A stretch of 64,000 nucleotides of DNA. Origin: Rhodopseudomonas sp. GTDB taxonomy: Bacteria; Pseudomonadota; Alphaproteobacteria; Rhizobiales; Xanthobacteraceae. Under the pieces are notes generated by a model. That model was not told the DNA's origin. It was given only the letters and a program-made list of their open reading frames with translations, and ran no database searches. The stretch spans positions 1-64,000 of the forward strand of contig WGNB01000028.1 in the NCBI GenBank assembly GCA_016124795.1, read 5' to 3'. Below, piece by piece: positions 54,596 through 62,675 of the stretch (positions are counted from its first letter, which is position 1; each line of letters opens with the position of its first letter). A program made the translations under genes and the position numbers.

Positions 54596-55111
54596 ATGCG
54601 CAAGACCATGCTCGAAAGCGTGCTGCGCGGTACATTGACCGAACCGCCGCCGCAGCCGGATCAGACCGGCCTTGACGAACTGGCGGCCAGCGTCAATCGC
54701 GCCGCCCGCGGCAGACTTGGCCATTCTCTATCGATCCGCCATGTCGATGCCGGTTCCTGCAACGGCTGTGAGCTGGAAATTCACGCACTCGCCAACGCCT
54801 TCTACGATCTCGAACGCTTCGGCCTGCGCTTCGTCGCTTCGCCGCGCCATGCCGATGTGCTGACCGTGACCGGCCCGGTCACCGCCAACATGCGCGACGC
54901 CTTGCTGCGAACCTATGACGCCATGCCGGACCCGAAATGGGTGGTGGCGATCGGTGCCTGCGGCGCCGACGGCGGCATCTTCGCCGGCAGCCCGGCGGTG
55001 GTCGGCGGCGTCAAGGACGTATTGCCGGTCGACCTGACGATTCGCGGCTGCCCGCCGAGCCCGCGTCAATTGCTCGCCGGGCTGTTGGCACTGCTGGAAA
55101 CGGCCGCGTGA
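54596..55111 (+). CDS. hyfI: NuoB/HyfI-type small subunit with complete N2 cluster ligands
   Basis: A 171-aa iron-sulfur subunit of the NuoB/hydrogenase small-subunit family. Four cysteines for the N2-type 4Fe-4S cluster are seen: Cys55 and Cys58 (DAGSCNGCELEIHAL), Cys122 (IGACGADGG) and Cys152 (IRGCPPSPRQLL). So electrons can enter this complex although the large subunit lacks NiFe ligands. ATG at 54596. No NuoI/HyfH-type double-cluster ferredoxin subunit or HyfD follows, leaving a six-subunit set. Confidence 0.92.
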   Translation: MRKTMLESVLRGTLTEPPPQPDQTGLDELAASVNRAARGRLGHSLSIRHVDAGSCNGCELEIHALANAFYDLERFGLRFVASPRHADVLTVTGPVTANMRDALLRTYDAMPDPKWVVAIGACGADGGIFAGSPAVVGGVKDVLPVDLTIRGCPPSPRQLLAGLLALLETAA

Positions 55112-55189
55112 CCGATAAACCGGCGGAAGCGCTGCGCCTGTCGCGTGAAATAGCTGAACGAGCTTGGAGGCAGCGCTCGACGATTGCGG

Positions 55190-55451
55190 TTCCAAGTCTA
55201 GCGGCCACGCCCCTTTGAAGAAGGGGCCGATGGTCTCCACCCACATCTCGGCCTTCTCACTGTCCTTGGCATCCGTCCATTTCATTGGCGAGGCGATGCA
55301 TGAAGGAATTTCGGCGAGCTTGCCCACCCTTCCGCCGAGCGGCACAGCCCCCGCGCGTTGTCAGTAAGTCATCCGCCTTCCCCAACTCATTGACGATCAG
55401 GATAAAACCCAGCCCGTCACGCATATACGCGAACGTCTTCTTCGCCGACAT
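55190..55451 (-). pseudogene. Frameshifted remnant of a small protein gene
   Basis: On the minus strand GGGAGAG precedes ATG at 55451, opening MSAKKTFAYMRDGLGFILIV then NELGKADDLLTT. Near 55350 the coding character shifts to another frame (PLGGRVGKLAEIPSCIASPM, then KWTDAKDSEKAEMWVETIGP). Both halves look protein-like, so one frameshift joins them. The 3' end runs into the region after hyfI and is unclear. I do not recognise the family. The rest of 55112-55846 holds no supported gene. Confidence 0.35.
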
Positions 55452-55846
55452 CGGCTCTCCCAAGAGGTCGAAAAGCGGCGCGTTCGTCGCGGCGGACACC
55501 TCTACAGAGCCGATATAATTCGAGTATGTTTCAGCTGACCACGTCGCGCTGGCCTCGGGTGAAGACCAGTGGAATTGGGGAATGATGTGCTTCTCACTTC
55601 AATCACGGGCGCGCTCGAAGAGAAACGGGATTGCGGACAGCCTACTCGGACCATCGGCCCTAAGATGGTTTTGTCTCAGTCTTGCGCTTCCCAGGTCCCC
55701 GCCGCCACTTGGCCTCGGCCTGCAATTCCACGCAGTGCCTTATCGGCTTCTCGCCTGTTTGCCGCAAAATCCGGGATTGCCAGACAGTTTAAGGATACTG
55801 AAGCCAAGGAATGAGCGCCCGGCATGGCGTCTACTATCGAAATAGT

Positions 55847-56425
55847 CTACTCAAAAATATAAGCTTCCGCTTCTTCCATTTGAGAAAGATTGGCCTGCAA
55901 ATTCTTCTGGACCTCTGAAAGGTATCCGAGGAACTGCTTGATCTCGGCCGCCGACAACCCATTGGCGGCAATCGATACGACATCCTTTGCCAGCGGAACG
56001 AGGTCGTTGCGCAGGCGGGATCCCTTCGCCGTCAAATGCACATGGATCTTGCGGCGATCCGTCTTGTCGCGAACGCGGCGAACCAATCCGGACTTCTCCA
56101 TGTTGAGGATTGCGCTCATGGTCGTCGGCTCCATCGTGCCGACACGCCGCGACAATTCGCGCTGGGTTAAGCCATCTTCATTCCAGAGCGCCCGAAGAAA
56201 GTACCACATGCCAAGGGTGACACCGGAAGGCTCGATCTTGAGCTGCAAAAGGCGCTGCAGCGCCCGATGCGTCGTTCTGATTTGATAGCCAATACTTTCG
56301 GCAAACGGAAGATCAACCTGATCACGGCGTGGCTTGGCAGTAGATCGCTTCTTCGGTCGTTTCGTGGCGTCAGGTCTCGACAAGGCGGCCGCCCTTTCCA
56401 GTAATTTCAACATCTCATCGCACAT
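55847..56425 (-). CDS. MarR-family regulator of the phthalate-type cluster
   Basis: A 192-aa MarR regulator. A basic N-terminus (KRPKKRSTAKPRRDQ) precedes SIGYQIRTTHRALQRLLQLK, GVTLGMWYFLRALWNEDGLT, the recognition-helix region REL SRRVGTMEPTTMSAIL, the wing VRRVRDKTDRRKIHVHLTAKG and the C-terminal dimer helices. Start: ATG at 56425; TTG 56443 and ATG 56413 are possible. It is divergent from the reductase gene, with a strong inverted repeat (56557-56576) between them, and is the best candidate to bind the three like sites in this cluster. Confidence 0.88.
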   Translation of the reverse strand: MCDEMLKLLERAAALSRPDATKRPKKRSTAKPRRDQVDLPFAESIGYQIRTTHRALQRLLQLKIEPSGVTLGMWYFLRALWNEDGLTQRELSRRVGTMEPTTMSAILNMEKSGLVRRVRDKTDRRKIHVHLTAKGSRLRNDLVPLAKDVVSIAANGLSAAEIKQFLGYLSEVQKNLQANLSQMEEAEAYIFE

Positions 56426-56556
56426 CTCGGATCGGGGGCGCAACCGGCGCCCGCCCCCTTTTCAGCGCATGGTCCGCGAGAGTTCACGGCCCCACAGGCG
56501 CGACATTGGGAGCGATCGCACGCGCCCGGCAAGGGGGCAGAGCGGGGTTGCGTCTT

Positions 56557-56576
56557 ATACTTAGTATGCTAAGTAT
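56557..56576. promoter_or_regulatory. Candidate MarR operator, site 1 (reductase/marR divergent promoter)
   Basis: ATACTTAG-TATG-CTAAGTAT is a perfect inverted repeat with 8-bp arms, 23 nt before the reductase ATG and between it and marR. The core ACTTAG-N4-CTAAGT recurs at 61377 and 61479. Confidence 0.65.
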
Positions 56577-56599
56577 TTGGCCTTGATCCGGGTGCGACA

Positions 56600-57571
56600 A
56601 TGACCGACGCCAACCATGCTGTGATGACGACGCCCCTCCTGGTGACACGCAAGAAAGCCGTGGCGCAGGACACGTTTCTGTTCGAATTGAAGCCGCCGCA
56701 GGGCCAGGAATTGCCCGAATTCACCCCGGGCTCCCACATCACCGTGCGAACGCCGAGCGGGCAATCGCGCCGCTATTCGCTCTGCAACGCGCCGCAAGAG
56801 CGCGACCGGTATCTGATCGCCGTCAAGAAGGAGCCGGGCGGCAGAGGCGGCTCTATCAGCATGGCGGTGCAATTACAGGAAGGCGATACGATCGAGATCG
56901 AGCCTCCGGCCAACGAATTCAAGATGTCGAATTCAAAACCCGCGGCGACGATCTTTATCGCCGGCGGAATCGGAATCACGCCGATCAGGTCGATGATCCT
57001 CGATTGTCTCCACAAAGGGGATCGGAATTTCAAACTGTTCTATTTCACGCGGACCGCGGATCTGATGGCATTCCGCGATGAATTTCTCGCGCCCGATTTG
57101 GCCGAGAACGTCGTTCTTCACCACGACAATGGCGACCCCGAGCAGGCCTACGATTTGTGGCCGATTCTGGAAAACCAGAATGGCGCCGAACTCTATTGTT
57201 GCGGCCCGAAGGGACTGATGGACGCGGTGCGTGACATGACCGGCCACTGGTCCGATTCGTCGGTTCACTTCGAGGATTTTGTCGGGGCAACCGCGAAACG
57301 GCCGGACGACAAGCCGTTCGAGATCATCCTCGGCAAGTCCGGCGAGCGTCTTGAGGTGGCCGCGGACGTTTCGATTCTGGACACCCTGCGCAACCACGGT
57401 CACCTCGTTCCAAGCTCGTGTGAAAGCGGCACATGCGGTACATGCCGCACGCGATTTACCGCCGGGGAACCCGACCATCGCGACTTTGTCTTGTCCGAAA
57501 AGGAAAAGAAGACCGAGATCATGATCTGTGTTTCGCGCGCCAGATCCCCCTCTCTCACACTCGATCTGTAG
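56600..57571 (+). CDS. pht2: Oxygenase reductase, phthalate-dioxygenase-reductase family (FMN, NAD, 2Fe-2S)
   Basis: A 323-aa electron-transfer protein passing electrons from NADH to the Rieske oxygenase. The flavin domain has RRYSLCNAP (RxYS motif). The NAD domain has IFIAGGIGITPIRSMI and ELYCCGPKGLMDAV. A C-terminal plant-type ferredoxin has SSCESGTCGTCRTRF with a last Cys in EIMICVSRA. Domain order (reductase first, ferredoxin last) and length match phthalate dioxygenase reductase and VanB. ATG at 56600. The dehydrogenase gene follows after 3 nt. Confidence 0.9.
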   Translation: MTDANHAVMTTPLLVTRKKAVAQDTFLFELKPPQGQELPEFTPGSHITVRTPSGQSRRYSLCNAPQERDRYLIAVKKEPGGRGGSISMAVQLQEGDTIEIEPPANEFKMSNSKPAATIFIAGGIGITPIRSMILDCLHKGDRNFKLFYFTRTADLMAFRDEFLAPDLAENVVLHHDNGDPEQAYDLWPILENQNGAELYCCGPKGLMDAVRDMTGHWSDSSVHFEDFVGATAKRPDDKPFEIILGKSGERLEVAADVSILDTLRNHGHLVPSSCESGTCGTCRTRFTAGEPDHRDFVLSEKEKKTEIMICVSRARSPSLTLDL

Positions 57572-57574
57572 ACA

Positions 57575-58756
57575 ATGACAACTCAAGATGAGCTGAGATT
57601 GGGCGTCATCGGCCTTGGCCGGGCGTTCACCCTCATGCTGCCGACATTCGTCGGCCATCCGAAGCTGCGGCTGGTCGCAGCCAGCGATCCCCGCAAGGAC
57701 GCCGTCAGCCGCTTTGCCGCCGAGTTCCAGGCCAAAGGCTATGACACGCCGGAGAATCTTTGTGCGGATCCCGATGTTCAGGCGGTATACGTGGCGTCAC
57801 CGCATCAGTTTCACCTCGAGCACGTCAGGCTGGCGGCGGCGCACGGCAAGCACATCCTGGTCGAGAAGCCGATGGCCCTTTCGGTCGACGCGTGCCTGGC
57901 CATGATCGCGGCGGCGCGGAATGCCAGGGTGCAACTTCTCGTCGGACATAGTCACAGCTACGATCTGCCATATCTGCGGACGCGCGACATGATCGTGTCG
58001 GGCCGCTACGGCCGTGTCCGGATGATCAACGCCCTAAATTTCACCGACTTCCTGTATCGGCCGCGGCGCCCCGAGGAACTCGATACCCAACAGGGCGGCG
58101 GCGTTGTCTTTAGCCAAGCGGCACACCAGATCGATGTCGTTCGGCTGCTGGCGACCTCGAAGGCCGCCACGGTGCGTGCCTTTACCGGAAACTGGGATGC
58201 GCGGCGGCCCACAGAAGGCGCCTATAACGCGCAGATGTCGTTCGATGACGGTACATTTGCGTCCCTCACCTACAGCGGCTACGCCCATTTCGATACCGAC
58301 GAATTCAACGGTTGGCGCGGTGAACTGGGCCAGGCCCGCGATCCCGATGCCTACGGGCGCGCGCGCATGGCTTTGAAGCAGGCCCAGAGTGCGGCCGATG
58401 AGATCGACATAAAGAACAGGCGCGCTTACGGACCGGTCGGCACCGACGGCTTCCGCATCGATCCCGACATGACACACAACCATTTCGGTCTGGTCATTGT
58501 GAGTTGCGAACACGCCGATCTCAGACCAACGCCCCGTGGCATTATCGTGTATGCCGACGAGAACCGATGGATCGAGCCGATCGAACAGCCGCGCGTGCCG
58601 CGGGCCGAAGTCGTCGACGAACTTTACGACGCTGTCTTCAACGGCAAGCCGCCGCTGCACAGCGGCGCATGGGGCCTCGCGACCCTGGAGGCCTGCCTTG
58701 GAATTCTCGATTCTGCCGGGAGCGGCGCGACTGTCAGCTTGATGCACCAGGTCTAG
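57575..58756 (+). CDS. pht4: Gfo/Idh/MocA oxidoreductase, probable phthalate dihydrodiol dehydrogenase
   Basis: A 393-aa dehydrogenase. RLGVIGLGRAFTLMLPTFVG is the dinucleotide-binding start, VASPHQFHLEHVRLAAAHGK is the family middle, and HILVEKPMALSVDACLAMIA contains the EKP catalytic Lys. VGHSHSYDLPYLRTRDMI and GGVVFSQAAHQIDVVRLL carry the HQ/HxxD residues. Length and neighbours match Pht4, which rearomatises 4,5-dihydro-4,5-dihydroxyphthalate. Cotranscribed with the reductase. Activity on this substrate is inferred from context. Confidence 0.88.
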   Translation: MTTQDELRLGVIGLGRAFTLMLPTFVGHPKLRLVAASDPRKDAVSRFAAEFQAKGYDTPENLCADPDVQAVYVASPHQFHLEHVRLAAAHGKHILVEKPMALSVDACLAMIAAARNARVQLLVGHSHSYDLPYLRTRDMIVSGRYGRVRMINALNFTDFLYRPRRPEELDTQQGGGVVFSQAAHQIDVVRLLATSKAATVRAFTGNWDARRPTEGAYNAQMSFDDGTFASLTYSGYAHFDTDEFNGWRGELGQARDPDAYGRARMALKQAQSAADEIDIKNRRAYGPVGTDGFRIDPDMTHNHFGLVIVSCEHADLRPTPRGIIVYADENRWIEPIEQPRVPRAEVVDELYDAVFNGKPPLHSGAWGLATLEACLGILDSAGSGATVSLMHQV

Positions 58757-58783
58757 ACCGTCCCGCGACCGTTCCGGGTGCGA

Positions 58784-58966
58784 TCAGGAACTCAAATTGC
58801 CGCGGGCGGCGATGGTCGCGATAAAATCGTTTTCCGCCGCCGCCGCCGACTTGTAGCGCGGCTCGGTCGTGACAAACGGCTGCTGCGCGTCGGCCGGATG
58901 AAAGATTTCCAGATAATACAGATCGGTGGCCCGGTCTTTCTTCGGTTCAATACGGATCAGCGGCAC
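58784..58966 (-). CDS. Small conserved-looking protein in the phthalate operon, unknown function
   Basis: A 60-aa soluble protein (MPLIRIEPKKDRATDLYYLE, then PRYKSAAAAENDFIATIAAR). Start: GTG at 58966, 9 nt after a strong GGAGG. It follows the decarboxylase gene by about 35 nt on the same strand and is the last gene of that operon, ending 27 nt from the convergent dehydrogenase stop. The strong ribosome site and operon place make it likely real. No known family was recognised. Confidence 0.7.
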   Translation of the reverse strand: MPLIRIEPKKDRATDLYYLEIFHPADAQQPFVTTEPRYKSAAAAENDFIATIAARGNLSS

Positions 58967-59001
58967 GCCTTATTCCCTCCGAGCGACGACCTGACGGTTT
59001 T

Positions 59002-59994
59002 CTACAACGCAAACGATTCGAGAGACGACGGGTGAAACAGCTCTTCCGGCGCCAGTTGCCGTGCGGAAAGCCCCTGCCCGTGATGGGCCGCGAGAAAAGC
59101 CTGCAACGTCGTCCGGTTGGGTTCCAGACCATAGGGCCAGAAATCGTGCCCCATCAACCGGCGGGCCCGGCGCAGGCTTTCGTCGAGCAGCGGCAGCGTG
59201 ACTTTCGGCGCCGAAGTGTCGGTCAGCGCCTCGAGCGCCATTCGTTTCGACGCATCGAAGGCCTTGGTCAGCGATCCGGCGAGGAACGGGTAGCGTTCAA
59301 CGAGCGAGCGGCGGACACCGATGACATGCATGATCGGGAAAATCTTGGTTCTCTCGTACCATGCCAGCGCGGCCGCGCCGGGATCGGGAAAGAGCCACGA
59401 AATGGCCGGATGCCCGGCGTCGAAAGGCGACGGCGCCCGCGGACCGATCAGCCCATCGATCTCGCCTTCGGCGAGCATGCGGGACAAGGTCTTGCCCGGC
59501 GGCGCTTCGGCGACACGGACCGTGGGCGGCAATTGCAGCGGTATCTTCTCCGACCGCCCGGGGACTTCGTAGCCGCCGCGCACCCATTCGATGTCGGACG
59601 GCGCGACGCCGTAGTCCTGCTCCAGGATGTAGCGGACCCACACATTCGCCGTGAGCTGGTACTCCGGCAGGCCGATCCGCTTGCCGCGCAAGTCTTCCGG
59701 TTTGGTGATGCCGCGATCGTTGCGGATGAATATGGCGTTGTGACGAAACGCCCGCGATGGAAACACCGGGATCGCGACATAAGGGCAATCGCCCCGGGCT
59801 AACCGGACGACGTAGCTCGACAGTGACAATTCGGTGACGTCGAAGTCGGCGAACCGAAAAGCTCGGAAGAACATTTCCTCGGGATAGAGCAGCGAAAAGA
59901 CGGGGTCGACGCCGTCGATTTGCACGCTGCCCGTCGCCAGCGGACGCACGCGATCGTAGTCGCCGACGGCGACAGTCACCGGAATATTCGTCAT
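59002..59994 (-). CDS. pht5: 4,5-dihydroxyphthalate decarboxylase-like protein
   Basis: About 330 aa, the size of Pht5, which converts 4,5-dihydroxyphthalate to protocatechuate. The family is built on a periplasmic-binding-protein fold without a signal peptide: VTVAVGDYDRVRPLATGSVQ, FSLLYPEEMFFRAFRFADFD, ELSLSSYVVRLARGDCPYVA, IPVFPSRAFRHNAIFIRNDR, GLIGPRAPSPFD and HPAISWLFPDPGAA. Start: ATG at 59994, or TTG at 60003 overlapping the oxygenase stop. Second gene after the oxygenase, as in pht operons. Confidence 0.88.
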   Translation of the reverse strand: MTNIPVTVAVGDYDRVRPLATGSVQIDGVDPVFSLLYPEEMFFRAFRFADFDVTELSLSSYVVRLARGDCPYVAIPVFPSRAFRHNAIFIRNDRGITKPEDLRGKRIGLPEYQLTANVWVRYILEQDYGVAPSDIEWVRGGYEVPGRSEKIPLQLPPTVRVAEAPPGKTLSRMLAEGEIDGLIGPRAPSPFDAGHPAISWLFPDPGAAALAWYERTKIFPIMHVIGVRRSLVERYPFLAGSLTKAFDASKRMALEALTDTSAPKVTLPLLDESLRRARRLMGHDFWPYGLEPNRTTLQAFLAAHHGQGLSARQLAPEELFHPSSLESFAL

Positions 59995-59999
59995 ATCCG

Positions 60000-61337
60000 T
60001 CAAATCGCCGCGCGTGCCATTTCTCGTTCGGTCTCGTCCTCCTCCAGGCCGGCCAGGAGGCCAACCTCCTCAACCGACGCGCCCAGCGTCCGCCACGGAA
60101 CGGACTTCTCGACAACCCCCTGGTAGGAGCAAAGCTTGGCCTGCGGCACATGCGGCTCCATGCAACCGATCACCTGTTCCATTTCCTGGAATTTGCGCAC
60201 GGCTTCGATCATCAGCCGCCGAAACTGGACAATCGCAATATCGCTCGCGCCCAGCCGTTCCTGGGTTCGGTCGGCAATCGGCCCCATCGATTCCCACATC
60301 GCGATGTCCTGATTCGGGATGCCGACAATTCCCGTGAAATTGCCGGACTTCATCAATTCGCGATCCTGCAGGTAATCGTTTTCCGCATTGCGCTTGATCG
60401 GCCGAAACTGCGCGTCGACATCTTCACCCACGGCGAGCACGCAGAATTTCCGCCATTCATCGGTGCCGATACCGACCTTGTCCTCGTTCGCCCATGCGAT
60501 GAAGTGGAAATAACTGCTCGTGTCGTTGCGCGGAACGATGACGCTGGCAACGTTATAGGAACTGTTCGGCGGAATGAGCGCGACGAACGGCGCAACGTAA
60601 GTCGTGATGCGGACGTAATCGTGCGTAGTGGCGTTCATGATCGGCCGACGAATGGCGGCATAACGCATTCCGTAGTTCGTGAGCTGAACCTGGATACGCG
60701 GATTCTTGTCGGTGGACGGCCGCACCCAATGGTCGCCCTTGGCGGTCGCTTCCCCCTTCGCCGGTCGCATGTCGGAAGAATGCAGACTGGACGAATGGGC
60801 CGAATCGATCTGGCCCTCCATGATCTGCGCCCAATTGCAGGGCAGCTCGACCTTCGCGATGGCAACGCGCGTCGTCGGATTGGGCGCCCATGGCGGCGTT
60901 TCAAAGGCCGGCATCATTTCGGGCGGACCCATATAGGTCCAGACGAAGCCGCCCGCCTCCCTGGTCGGATACGAAACGTGCTTGGCCTTTTCCGGCAAGG
61001 CACTGCCGCTCGGCTCGGAGGGCATATCGACGACATTGCCCTCGGTATCGAATTTCCAACCGTGATAGAGGCAGCGCAGGCCGCATTGCTCATTCCGCCC
61101 GAACGCCAGCGACGCCTTGCGGTGAGGGCAAAATTCGCCGAGCAGACCCACCTCTCCGTTGCTGTTACGGAACGCGACCAGCTTCTCGCCGAACAGCTGA
61201 ACGCGGACCGGGCGGCTATCGGGCTCGGCGATCTGGTCCGACAGTACCGCAGGCACCCAATGCCGCCGCATGAGTTGCCCCATCGGCGCCTCGCCCTCGA
61301 CGAGACACAGCAGCTCATTTTCAGCGGCCGTCAACAT
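60000..61337 (-). CDS. pht3: Rieske non-haem iron oxygenase large subunit (phthalate 4,5-dioxygenase type)
   Basis: A 445-aa ring-hydroxylating oxygenase. The Rieske centre is Cys70-x-His72 and Cys89-x2-His92 (EFCPHRKASLAFG ... RCLYHGWKF). The mononuclear iron site is Asp178-x2-His181-x4-His186 (EGQIDSAHSSSLH). The size and lack of a beta subunit fit phthalate 4,5-dioxygenase-type homo-oligomers; vanillate demethylase is shorter (about 350 aa). ATG at 61337 after GGGGAG. With the reductase at 56600 it would form the phthalate dioxygenase system. Confidence 0.92.
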   Translation of the reverse strand: MLTAAENELLCLVEGEAPMGQLMRRHWVPAVLSDQIAEPDSRPVRVQLFGEKLVAFRNSNGEVGLLGEFCPHRKASLAFGRNEQCGLRCLYHGWKFDTEGNVVDMPSEPSGSALPEKAKHVSYPTREAGGFVWTYMGPPEMMPAFETPPWAPNPTTRVAIAKVELPCNWAQIMEGQIDSAHSSSLHSSDMRPAKGEATAKGDHWVRPSTDKNPRIQVQLTNYGMRYAAIRRPIMNATTHDYVRITTYVAPFVALIPPNSSYNVASVIVPRNDTSSYFHFIAWANEDKVGIGTDEWRKFCVLAVGEDVDAQFRPIKRNAENDYLQDRELMKSGNFTGIVGIPNQDIAMWESMGPIADRTQERLGASDIAIVQFRRLMIEAVRKFQEMEQVIGCMEPHVPQAKLCSYQGVVEKSVPWRTLGASVEEVGLLAGLEEDETEREMARAAI

Positions 61338-61376
61338 CGCGTTTCTCCCCTACCTGCCGGAATCACCGGTTCAGTT

Positions 61377-61392
61377 ACTTAGCTTCCTAAGC
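61377..61392. promoter_or_regulatory. Candidate MarR operator, site 2 (oxygenase promoter)
   Basis: ACTTAG-CTTC-CTAAGC matches the core of site 1 with one changed end base. It is 40 nt upstream of the oxygenase ATG, and on that strand it directly follows a TATAAC hexamer that could be the -10 box. Confidence 0.6.
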
Positions 61393-61478
61393 GTTATACA
61401 GACCTTCGGCGACGCCGTCTAGGTCCGGCCCGACAAGCCCCGGAATGACTCGACATCAGCTTCCGGTAATTCTAATAT

Positions 61479-61496
61479 CACTTAGGTCGCTAAGTG
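61479..61496. promoter_or_regulatory. Candidate MarR operator, site 3 (TRAP transporter promoter)
   Basis: CACTTAG-GTCG-CTAAGTG is a perfect inverted repeat with 7-bp arms, 80 nt before the TAXI binding-protein ATG, in the divergent region with the oxygenase. Confidence 0.65.
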
Positions 61497-61575
61497 TTAT
61501 GGGCAAGAACGGCCCATCGGAATGGCGACACAAACCGGCTCACAGCCGGAGACAACGATAAGGGGAGGACAAGAA

Positions 61576-62556
61576 ATGTTGCGGTTTCTGATGGTCGCGG
61601 CCTGTCTGGCGCTGTCGACCGGCGCCCACGCACAGGGCCAGACCTATCAATTGACCTTGGCCGGGGCGAGCCCTGGCGGTCTTTGGTCTTCGCTGGGCCT
61701 CGGGCTCGACAAGGTCATGAAGGCGGCCTACCCGGGCTCCACGGTCACCTATCAGACCTCGGGCGGCGGCTTTGCCAACATTCAGCTGTTGGAGAAAAAG
61801 TCGGTGCAGCTCGGCATCGTCCATAACATGGAATTGCGCATGGCGCAGAACGGCGAACCGCCGTTCAAGTCAAAGGTCAGCGACCTGCGCGTCATCGCCT
61901 ATCTCTACAATTGGGCCCCTGTTCAGCTTCTGGTGAACAAGGATTTCGCCGAAAAGTACGGCCTCAAGAGCTTCGAGGATGTCGCGGCCAAGAAGGCTCC
62001 TATTCGCGTGGCGACAAATCGCCGTGGCAACGTGGTCAATGAACTCGTCGACCGCATGTTCAAGGCCATCAACGTCACCGACAAGGATATCACCGGCTGG
62101 GGCGGCAGCGTGGTTCCAGCCGCTTCTCAGGAACAGGACGACCTGATGCGCAACCGGCGCATCGACGCCACGTTTAATTCGTTGTTCGTCCGCCAGCGAT
62201 CGATTCTCGAAATGGCGAACTCCGTGAATCTCGTGATGCTGCCCGTCGGCGACGCGACCATCGCGAAGGTGGCGCAGCAGGCCGGCGTCGATCGGTATGT
62301 CATCCCGGCCAAATCATACGATTTCCAGCCGAATGACGTTCCGACCGTTTCGCTGGGCGCCATGCTTGTCGTCAACAAGTCCATGTCCGATCAGGACGCT
62401 TATAATATCGCCAAGGCGCTGGTCGAACACGTCGACGAGATGCGCGGCGTCCACCCGGCGATGAAAGCGCTCAGCGCCAAATTCCTGACGGAGCAGAAAG
62501 CCGGGGAATTCCATCCCGGCGCCCTCAAGCTCTACAAGGAAAAGGGCTTGCTCTGA
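61576..62556 (+). CDS. TAXI-family TRAP transporter solute-binding protein
   Basis: A 326-aa periplasmic protein with signal peptide MLRFLMVAACLALSTGAHAQ. The TAXI-type core is YQLTLAGASPGGLWSSLGLG, LDKVMKAAYPGSTVTYQTSG, GGFANIQLLEKKSVQLGIVH and ATNRRGNVVNELVDRMFKAI. It captures an aromatic or dicarboxylate substrate for the permease downstream. ATG at 61576 follows AGGGGAGG. Expression is probably shared with the oxygenase through the like operators. A hairpin (62580-62610) separates it from the permease gene. Confidence 0.9.
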   Translation: MLRFLMVAACLALSTGAHAQGQTYQLTLAGASPGGLWSSLGLGLDKVMKAAYPGSTVTYQTSGGGFANIQLLEKKSVQLGIVHNMELRMAQNGEPPFKSKVSDLRVIAYLYNWAPVQLLVNKDFAEKYGLKSFEDVAAKKAPIRVATNRRGNVVNELVDRMFKAINVTDKDITGWGGSVVPAASQEQDDLMRNRRIDATFNSLFVRQRSILEMANSVNLVMLPVGDATIAKVAQQAGVDRYVIPAKSYDFQPNDVPTVSLGAMLVVNKSMSDQDAYNIAKALVEHVDEMRGVHPAMKALSAKFLTEQKAGEFHPGALKLYKEKGLL

Positions 62557-62579
62557 TCTCGTTGCTTGAGCCCATCGAC

Positions 62580-62610
62580 CGATCGCCAGTTCATGCAGGA
62601 CTGGCGATCG
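62580..62610 (+). terminator. Hairpin between TRAP binding-protein and permease genes
   Basis: CGATCGCCAGT (62580-62590) and ACTGGCGATCG (62600-62610) form a perfect 11-bp stem with a 9-nt loop, followed by TTTCG. It probably acts as a partial terminator or mRNA stabiliser, leaving the binding protein more abundant than the permease. Confidence 0.6.
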
Positions 62611-62675
62611 TTTCGATATGTAACCCGTAGCAGCACCCGGCGGCGGCAAGTCTCGTCGCTATATGGCGAATATAC

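Noticed and set aside
48056..55111. Functional NiFe hydrogenase-4 or formate hydrogenlyase
   Set aside because: The large subunit lacks both CxxC motifs, and no maturation genes or formate dehydrogenase are nearby.
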